The notes beneath the pieces were generated by a model. That model had not been told where the DNA came from, ran no database searches, and saw only the letters and a list, made by a program, of their open reading frames with translations. Shown here in pieces: positions 58,418 to 64,000 of a stretch of 64,000 nt of DNA (positions are counted from its first letter, which is position 1; every line of letters begins with the position of its first letter). Both the position numbers and the translations under genes were made by a program. Source of the DNA: Scedosporium boydii (lineage: Eukaryota > Ascomycota > Sordariomycetes > Microascales > Microascaceae); contig NJFT01000141.1 of the NCBI GenBank assembly GCA_002221725.1, positions 43,064 through 107,063 of the forward strand. The letters run 5' to 3'.

Positions 58418-60943
58418 ATGGCTCTGGCGGCATATCAGCTCTGTGAGAGCTGCAAGAATGTTCCTTGGGGTCGGCAAGGCTGGAAAGACCTCTTCGCTAA
58501 TCAGTCATGGCGCTCCAACATTGATTTCCTCTACTTAGAATTCCAAGGCCGAAGCATTCATTACACGGTGTCATCTCAGCGGTTCTTCGAGCAGGCGATG
58601 TCCTGTACATGGTGCCAGTTTTTGCGCGATGAACTGGTACCCATCCCCGTTCAGAAGCTGCCCACAACGGGCGAAAAGGTGCAAAAACCATCTGGGGAAC
58701 TGAAGTTCTCTCTCCGCTTTCCGGTATCTGCGAATATCTCCCAGGGAAAGCTGAGCGCTGTAGATATTTTATGCCTACCCAGTGAGGATTTGGGGTTTCC
58801 GGACATGTCATTGTCCTTGGGAGTCATGGCTCGGCAAGGTAAGCTGTCTGAAGTGGCTCCGTGTCCGCCGCTCGTTGGCGAATGGACGCGGAGAATGGGC
58901 ACGCTGACTGGTAACTCTATAGGCGGACCTGCCAGCAAAAGCTTCGTATCCCCAGAGGCAACGGACACTGCCGCAAAGGGGTTTAATGGCGAGCTGGCAC
59001 GGAAATGGATTCATGACTGTTGCAAGAACCATCCCACTTGCGGATCATCCGATGCGACAAAACTGCCGACGAGAGTGTTGTTCATTTCTGGGGAGGGAGA
59101 CTCTACCCGCGTGAGGCTTCGACAGGCATCGCCAGATGAGGAAGGGCTATATACTTGCTTGTCCTACTCTTGGGGTAGCAAGCAGGGTCTCCAGGAGGAA
59201 TTTGCGCAACTCGGGAATCGTCTCTCTGAGCAAGAATTACGCCCCGACCTCCTACCAAAGACATTCCAAGATGCTATAATTGTCTGCCAGGCCATGGGCT
59301 TGGCGTGTCTCTGGATCGACGCTCTTTGCATACGACAAGGTGAAGAGGGCGATAAACTCAGGGAACTCCCTAAAATGCATCACTATTACACCAATGCCCA
59401 TTTTGTCATCCAGTCGTCTGGTACTAAGTCTGTCGATGAGGGCTTTTTGGGCATTCCCAAGATTTCTAGCATCGCGGGGCGGCTAGTCAACACGGAGGAT
59501 ATACCGACTGTAAAAGATTCCTTTGCCAAGATGTCCCACGCTGAAGAGAATCCCAACAACTCCCCGAACTTCACTTGCTGCAAAGTCTCATACGTTTCCC
59601 CAGACCACGACTCGGATGAAATACTCCTCTACGGTCTTCCTGGGACCCCTCGGTATGCAGCCGGCCTCGAACACGCCGCGTCGAGAGCTTGGGTACTTCA
59701 AGAGGAACTACTTTGCAGGAGAATTCTGATATTCCCCTCCGTTGGCGGAGTGATTTTTCGATGCATCGGAGACGATCGTGAATTGTCAGACGGGAACGTC
59801 ATCTACGACCTTGGAAAGCATCGTCATTTGGCGTTCCCAAAGAAGACGCTCATGAATAATGCTGAAGCTCGGGGCTTGGGTATGCACTCGCTCACAGACC
59901 ACCTCCAAGCTATGCTTGCAAGGGCAAGAAAACTGGCCGCCTCTGGAAAGAATAACCCATTAGTGCAGGTGCAGCCTACATCGTCAACTCTCGTCTTCGA
60001 CCACCCCGTTGGCCAGCCAATGGACGTTCCAGAAAACGGCTTCGTTATTGCACCACTCTATAGTGACGAAGTTGACGATGGTCTCGGTTTTTCCACGCGA
60101 AGCGTGTCCTCCTACACGGCTACAGTAATTTCGCGGAATCCAGCTGGCCCCGAGCTTCGAAGTCGGATAATCTTTACGGAACCCCCTCCACATGTGATTC
60201 TAGCCGATGGTGCAAATAAAGCTTGGCTGGAAACCGTGGATAACTACTGTCGCAGGAAACTCACAAATCCCCAGGATAAGTGGGTCGCCATCGCAGCTCT
60301 TGCTAGGGGGTATTCAGGGCGCTATGGCAGCGGCCTGGGAATATACATTGCAGGGGTATGGAAAAACTTTCTACACCAGAGTTTGCTATGGAAAGTGCTG
60401 GGCGATGCAGTCGAGCCTCGACCCCGTGTTAAGCGGGGGCCATCCTGGTCATGGGCAGCCGTCGAGGGGGCACAGTTTGCATTCGATAGTGAGGAGGACG
60501 TGCACAATCTTGACTCGTCTTCGATCGAGGTCCAGATCCTTGGCGCCAAAATCTTGATAGGGACTGCTGGGATGGAGTACGAATCTATCAATGGCGGTTC
60601 TCTCAGGATTAAAGGGAAGCTTTTGGACTGCTCTCTATCGAAATCCTCACTTGGGTTTAAGTTAACCACCACGTCGATAATGACACAGTCTTCCGAGTTA
60701 AACGGTGCTTACCCTGATTGTATTGAGTATGCAACTGAGGAAGGTGGGCTTTCTTTTATGCTTATACAAAGGAGCAACAGAGGGATAGGAAATCCCGATG
60801 ACCGTTTGGAGGGGCTCGTGTTGAGGAAGTTGGACAGTGGCGACTTTGTCCGGATAGCATATGCCGTGTGGCACTGTAAGAAAGAGGTTTTCGAGAAGGG
60901 ACTGGTTTCAGAATTCAAGGAAGATACTATTACAATCCATTGA
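58418..60943 (+). CDS. HET domain (heterokaryon incompatibility) protein
   Basis: An 841-residue intronless HET protein. Two N-terminal C-x-x-C pairs (C9/C12 and C63/C66) match the arrangement in the HET gene at 39.6-41.7 kb. The HET core spans roughly residues 245-435. It shows Y-T-C-L-S-Y-S-W-G (about 245), L-A-C-L-W-I-D-A-L-C-I-R-Q (about 295) and R-A-W-V-L-Q-E-E-L-L-C-R-R (about 423). Further on is P-S-W-S-W-A-A-V, the usual post-HET motif. The remaining C-terminal part has no recognisable repeat or NTPase domain. HET domains drive incompatibility cell death; some alleles are triggered by partner proteins at other loci. It ends with no overlap to its neighbour. Confidence 0.93.
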   Translation: MALAAYQLCESCKNVPWGRQGWKDLFANQSWRSNIDFLYLEFQGRSIHYTVSSQRFFEQAMSCTWCQFLRDELVPIPVQKLPTTGEKVQKPSGELKFSLRFPVSANISQGKLSAVDILCLPSEDLGFPDMSLSLGVMARQGKLSEVAPCPPLVGEWTRRMGTLTGNSIGGPASKSFVSPEATDTAAKGFNGELARKWIHDCCKNHPTCGSSDATKLPTRVLFISGEGDSTRVRLRQASPDEEGLYTCLSYSWGSKQGLQEEFAQLGNRLSEQELRPDLLPKTFQDAIIVCQAMGLACLWIDALCIRQGEEGDKLRELPKMHHYYTNAHFVIQSSGTKSVDEGFLGIPKISSIAGRLVNTEDIPTVKDSFAKMSHAEENPNNSPNFTCCKVSYVSPDHDSDEILLYGLPGTPRYAAGLEHAASRAWVLQEELLCRRILIFPSVGGVIFRCIGDDRELSDGNVIYDLGKHRHLAFPKKTLMNNAEARGLGMHSLTDHLQAMLARARKLAASGKNNPLVQVQPTSSTLVFDHPVGQPMDVPENGFVIAPLYSDEVDDGLGFSTRSVSSYTATVISRNPAGPELRSRIIFTEPPPHVILADGANKAWLETVDNYCRRKLTNPQDKWVAIAALARGYSGRYGSGLGIYIAGVWKNFLHQSLLWKVLGDAVEPRPRVKRGPSWSWAAVEGAQFAFDSEEDVHNLDSSSIEVQILGAKILIGTAGMEYESINGGSLRIKGKLLDCSLSKSSLGFKLTTTSIMTQSSELNGAYPDCIEYATEEGGLSFMLIQRSNRGIGNPDDRLEGLVLRKLDSGDFVRIAYAVWHCKKEVFEKGLVSEFKEDTITIH

Positions 60944-61497
60944 ACGGGGTTGAAGATGTAGGACCGGTGCAATCAGATTCATGACGTTCAATAGAAGTAC
61001 CAAAATTAGCTAGATTAAACTGAAAGCAGTAGATCCGGGCCCCGACTTGTTTTCAAATGCATATTTAAAGGGAAATGACAACGTCATGGACATAGATTCT
61101 TGAGGTAAGACGATATAGCTCCGAGTTTCTCACCGCCGCCCCCCTTCCCCGATACGGCCCAATAGGGGAAACAAGACCCGGGGTGTATGTGGTGGAGTAG
61201 CGGAAAGGCTGCGGCGTGATGATAGGGCGTCGAGGTTATCTCTGGCGGGTGACTCAAAGGCCTTGGAATGGGAAAATTTGAGCTATTTTCATGGGAACCA
61301 CTGCACAATGGGACCGAGAGCCGTCGAGGGCTTCTATCCTCCACTTCATTACGTGGAGTTGTCTCTATAGATAGTTGAATGCATCCTTTTTACTCTAGTT
61401 TGTCCATTTTGGTATCTGGAGACGAAAGTTCACAAGATTTCAGGAGTCTCTATGGTGTCACTGGAAGCATCGACTTTTGGGCCATCATCAATGAATA
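60944..61497. other. Intergenic between convergent genes
   Basis: No supported gene. C-rich near 61133-61150. Confidence 0.45.
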
Positions 61498-62758
61498 CTA
61501 TTGTCTAACTAGCCCCATGCTCCCACCTACATAGCAGTCGATGAGGCATTTCCGGGAAGGATTCAGCCACCTCGCCCCTCTAGATATCCCATGAAAAATA
61601 CTCCATAGATTAGAGCTTGTCGACGATGCCCCGAGCAGCATCATCACTATTCGATCCCCAATTCCTGGCGTGACCTGCTCACAAACACATTAACATTATT
61701 ATTCAAGGCTCGCGCTGCCAAAGAAGCAAGGGAACTCACCTGGAGATAGAAAACACCATCCTCAATCGCGAACTCGGAGGTACTCGACTTGGTGGTATCT
61801 ACAATTCTGAACGCAATCTCTCCCTCGTCCACAGCCTCATTGAAACCTTCCTGCAACATGTCGTCCGTGTCGAAATCCTGCCTCTTGATCGAGCTTAGGA
61901 AGCCCTTGAAGTACAGAAACGTCCAGTCAGGGATATGCTCTTCCCAATGCTTCTGGTCAAGCCTGTTATCTTTAGCTTGTGACTCGACCTTAAGCTTGGC
62001 ATAGGTATCCTCGAAGTTGGGCGTGAGCTTAATGTCGGGCTTGTTCAAGGCCTCCCCGATCTGAGTGCGGATCTCCTCGATCTTAGCGTCATACTTGATC
62101 CTCTTGAAGAGGCGGGTAGTGAAGCTCAGGGGCTTTTCGTCACCTTCAGGTGCAGGGGCGTCGTTGAAGGCTTTGAGAAGCCTCTCTTCGTTGAAGGCGC
62201 CCCCGATGTTATCATTGAGCCTTTTCGGTGCGAAGAGGATGCGAAGCTTCCCATATAGGACATCAGCACCTCCGCAGGTGAAGCGGCTCTCCTCGTCGAC
62301 GTCAAGGGTGAGGACGTGGGCGTGGCAGATAGTATTGATCTCGACTGTTTCAGCATCGTATGTCTTAATAAAGTCTCGGAGGCTGCGGATGCTCTTCCCA
62401 ACGTGTCTGATTCAGGCCAGTTATATTAGTGTCGTTCGCTTCTACACAATAGTCTGGAGAGAAAGGGGAGTAGGGATAGGCATACTCAGCAACGCTGCTG
62501 CCAAACGAATCATAGGACCAAGTGCCACTTTCGGCGTAGGCGAAGACCTGCGGAAGGTCCACCTCGATAGCCCATTCGGCGCCGAGAAGTTCAGAGAGAT
62601 CTTTGGCCAACTGGTCCTTTTGGCTGTCCCATTTGTCACGGACTGTGTGTAGAGCTTTGTGAGCTTCCTCGTAGGCATCTTGGATTGCAGACTATGGTGA
62701 CGTACTATTCTTGCGGACTGCAAAGGGGGAACTTCTCGACGGGAGGCAGTTTGGTCAT
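61498..62758 (-). CDS. Conserved fungal protein of unknown function, N-terminus unresolved
   Basis: Three well-supported exons: 62691-62486, 62406-61740 and 61674-61498. Introns of 79 bp (GTATGC to ATCAG) and 65 bp (GTGAGT to AGCAG) give 349 residues. The first part is helical and charged (E-E-A-H-K-A-L-H-T-V-R-D-K-W). It is followed by a mixed domain with V-E-I-N-T-I-C-H-A-H-V-L-T-L-D-V, and the C-terminus reads V-T-P-G-I-G-D-R-I-V-M-M-L-L-G. I do not recognise the family. A likely start, ATG 62758 (M-T-K-L-P-P-V-E-K-F-P-L), lies just upstream. Only 14 bp (GTACGT to CATAG, 62705-62692) separate it from exon 2 and the phase does not match, so the first exon or the sequence there is uncertain. 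A TATA box precedes it. Confidence 0.7.
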
Positions 62759-62869
62759 GTTGGAGTTGTGTTTATGAGGAATGAATAAATACAGGCGAGA
62801 ACGATATCCAAGAGGTGGCTGATGATTGTTGAGGAGAATGGTGAAGGGAGATCCGTTCCCCAAGGCAGT

Positions 62870-62876
62870 TTATATA
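62870..62876 (-). promoter_or_regulatory. Probable TATA box (TATATAA)
   Basis: The minus strand reads CTATATAAACTG about 115 bp upstream of ATG 62758, a suitable place for the core promoter of the unknown-function gene. Confidence 0.5.
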
Positions 62877-63985
62877 GTTGCTCTCTTCACCCTCATCCCC
62901 ATCATCACTCTCGTCCTCTGATCCTCATCACGTCAAAACAAGCTATGCTAATAATAGTAGCTTCTCACTCACCTTTCCCCACCTTGTAAGCGAGCTTCAA
63001 ACGAAATGGATTAATCCCCCCTGCCTAGCGCAACGCTTAATTCAGCCACATAAGGATTATCGAGATAATCAAAATAGACGATGCTTCCCTTCTGCGTATT
63101 TTGGGTTGCGGAAGTGGTAGCGAACTTGGCGGGCTTCGTCCCAGAATAGCGTGGGAGAGTCTCCCTTTCTTGGCGTTCGCGATGCATGGGCATGTTCCGC
63201 AATCCATTGGCTGGACCAGGCTAGAGAGAGAAGAGAATACGAGAATTTTTCCAATATTTCCCATCATGTGGCACCACGCGTACCGCGCCACGGAAAGATC
63301 GGAGACAAGTGCGGAGGCCTCGCCGCATCGCGCAAAGTCGTCTCAAGGCGGGGTGGGTAGCACCGATGCAACTCCACTGGCCCTACCAGGTCCTGCCAAG
63401 AGGCTAATGATAGAAAGACTCCGAGGCGAGGGTTCGAGACTTCGTTAACATCCGCACAGATGCCCAGGAATCGCACCGCACTGGTCCCTAAACGAATCGT
63501 TGCGATCGCAACAGCTTCCCAAACTAATTTGAGCGATTCATGCGACTCCCAATCAAACCCACGAGTTCGGCGATCGACTGTGCTTTGTAATTTATGTCCC
63601 TGACCCTCTAAGCTTCCTTCTCCTTGTCTGCCACGACCGAGCCCGTAGCCAATCTCGATGGAACGTTTCCATGGTCGATTCCGCATTCCACGAGATTCAG
63701 GGCTTCACAATCGGGGCTCCACCCAATCTTGGACTTGACAATGGCCCCCTCCCGGATTCCTAGCGTGATATGAGGAATAGTCCATCTTCTGTTCGGGACA
63801 ACTTTAGGCAGTAGCCAAGAGTATGAGCTCGCCATCTCCACTAATATCCCGGCCGTTAATCAAGAGAGGCTCCAAGAGGCGGTATGGCGCTCGTAGGTCG
63901 GGTTCAGTGGATCGCCGCCCAGGGTTAGCTGATAACGACATCAAGGGCCTGTTCCAGAAGCTGCATGTCACGGACGTCATCGGCA
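62877..63985. other. Right-end region, no firm gene
   Basis: Contains a minus-strand open frame at 63841-63608 whose product (with I-P-H-I-T-L-G-I-R-E-G-A and S-P-D-C-E-A-L-N-L-V-E-C) looks protein-like. I cannot identify it or connect it to other exons. Any such gene would begin beyond the window or in exons I do not see. Confidence 0.3.
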
Positions 63986-64000
63986 CCCCCCCCCCCCCCC
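63986..64000. repeat. C15 homopolymer at the window end
   Basis: The last 15 bases are all C. This may be a real homopolymer, or the edge of a sequencing or assembly problem. Its full length cannot be seen. Confidence 0.7.

Noticed and set aside
1..64000. Transposons, LTRs, CRISPR arrays or rRNA genes
   Set aside because: I saw no transposase, reverse transcriptase or integrase coding sequence, no long direct or inverted terminal repeats, no repeat-spacer array, and no rRNA signature.

Overview
The window is nuclear DNA of a filamentous ascomycete (Pezizomycotina); I do not claim a narrower group. The evidence is genes 1-5 kb long split by 50-110 bp introns with GTRNGT donors and CTRAY branch sites, a tRNA gene with an anticodon-loop intron, and families typical of these fungi (HET, 2EXR, a Helo-like STAND N-terminal domain, chitin deacetylase, GMC oxidoreductase, GH43). 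Introns were inferred by eye from splice signals, reading phase and the expected protein families; no transcript data were available.

Layout. 0-9 kb: a broken tyrosinase gene, a MIP channel, a kinase-HAD-uracil phosphoribosyltransferase fusion, a short conserved unknown gene, an intron-containing tRNA-Gln(TTG) and a second conserved unknown gene. 9-20 kb is gene-poor: a GPI-anchored chitin deacetylase is the only convincing gene, with a coding-like relic near 9.6-10.3 kb. 20-32 kb is ordinary metabolic and transport content: cation/proton antiporter, GMC oxidoreductase, small four-helix membrane protein, FMN-binding flavin reductase-like protein and a secreted GH43 glycosidase.

32-61 kb is the most unusual part. 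It holds a standalone Helo-like domain protein, a PHO84-type transporter with a GC-AG intron, a 2EXR protein, a HET protein, two divergently transcribed related kinases with HGD in place of HRD, a large DDX60/SKI2-like RNA helicase, an FAD monooxygenase and a second HET protein. HET and Helo-like domains belong to fungal allorecognition, and DDX60-like helicases act in antiviral RNA sensing in animals. I therefore read this stretch as a candidate self/non-self or innate-immunity island; that is inference from family membership and clustering. The right end carries a conserved gene of unknown function (61.5-62.8 kb) and a terminal run of 15 C.

Two genes carry in-frame TGA codons that look like transitions: the tyrosinase at 836-838 and the helicase at 49944-49946. 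The tyrosinase has further lesions and is a pseudogene. The helicase is open for about 1,600 codons apart from the TGA and one unresolved frame change near 51.5-51.6 kb.
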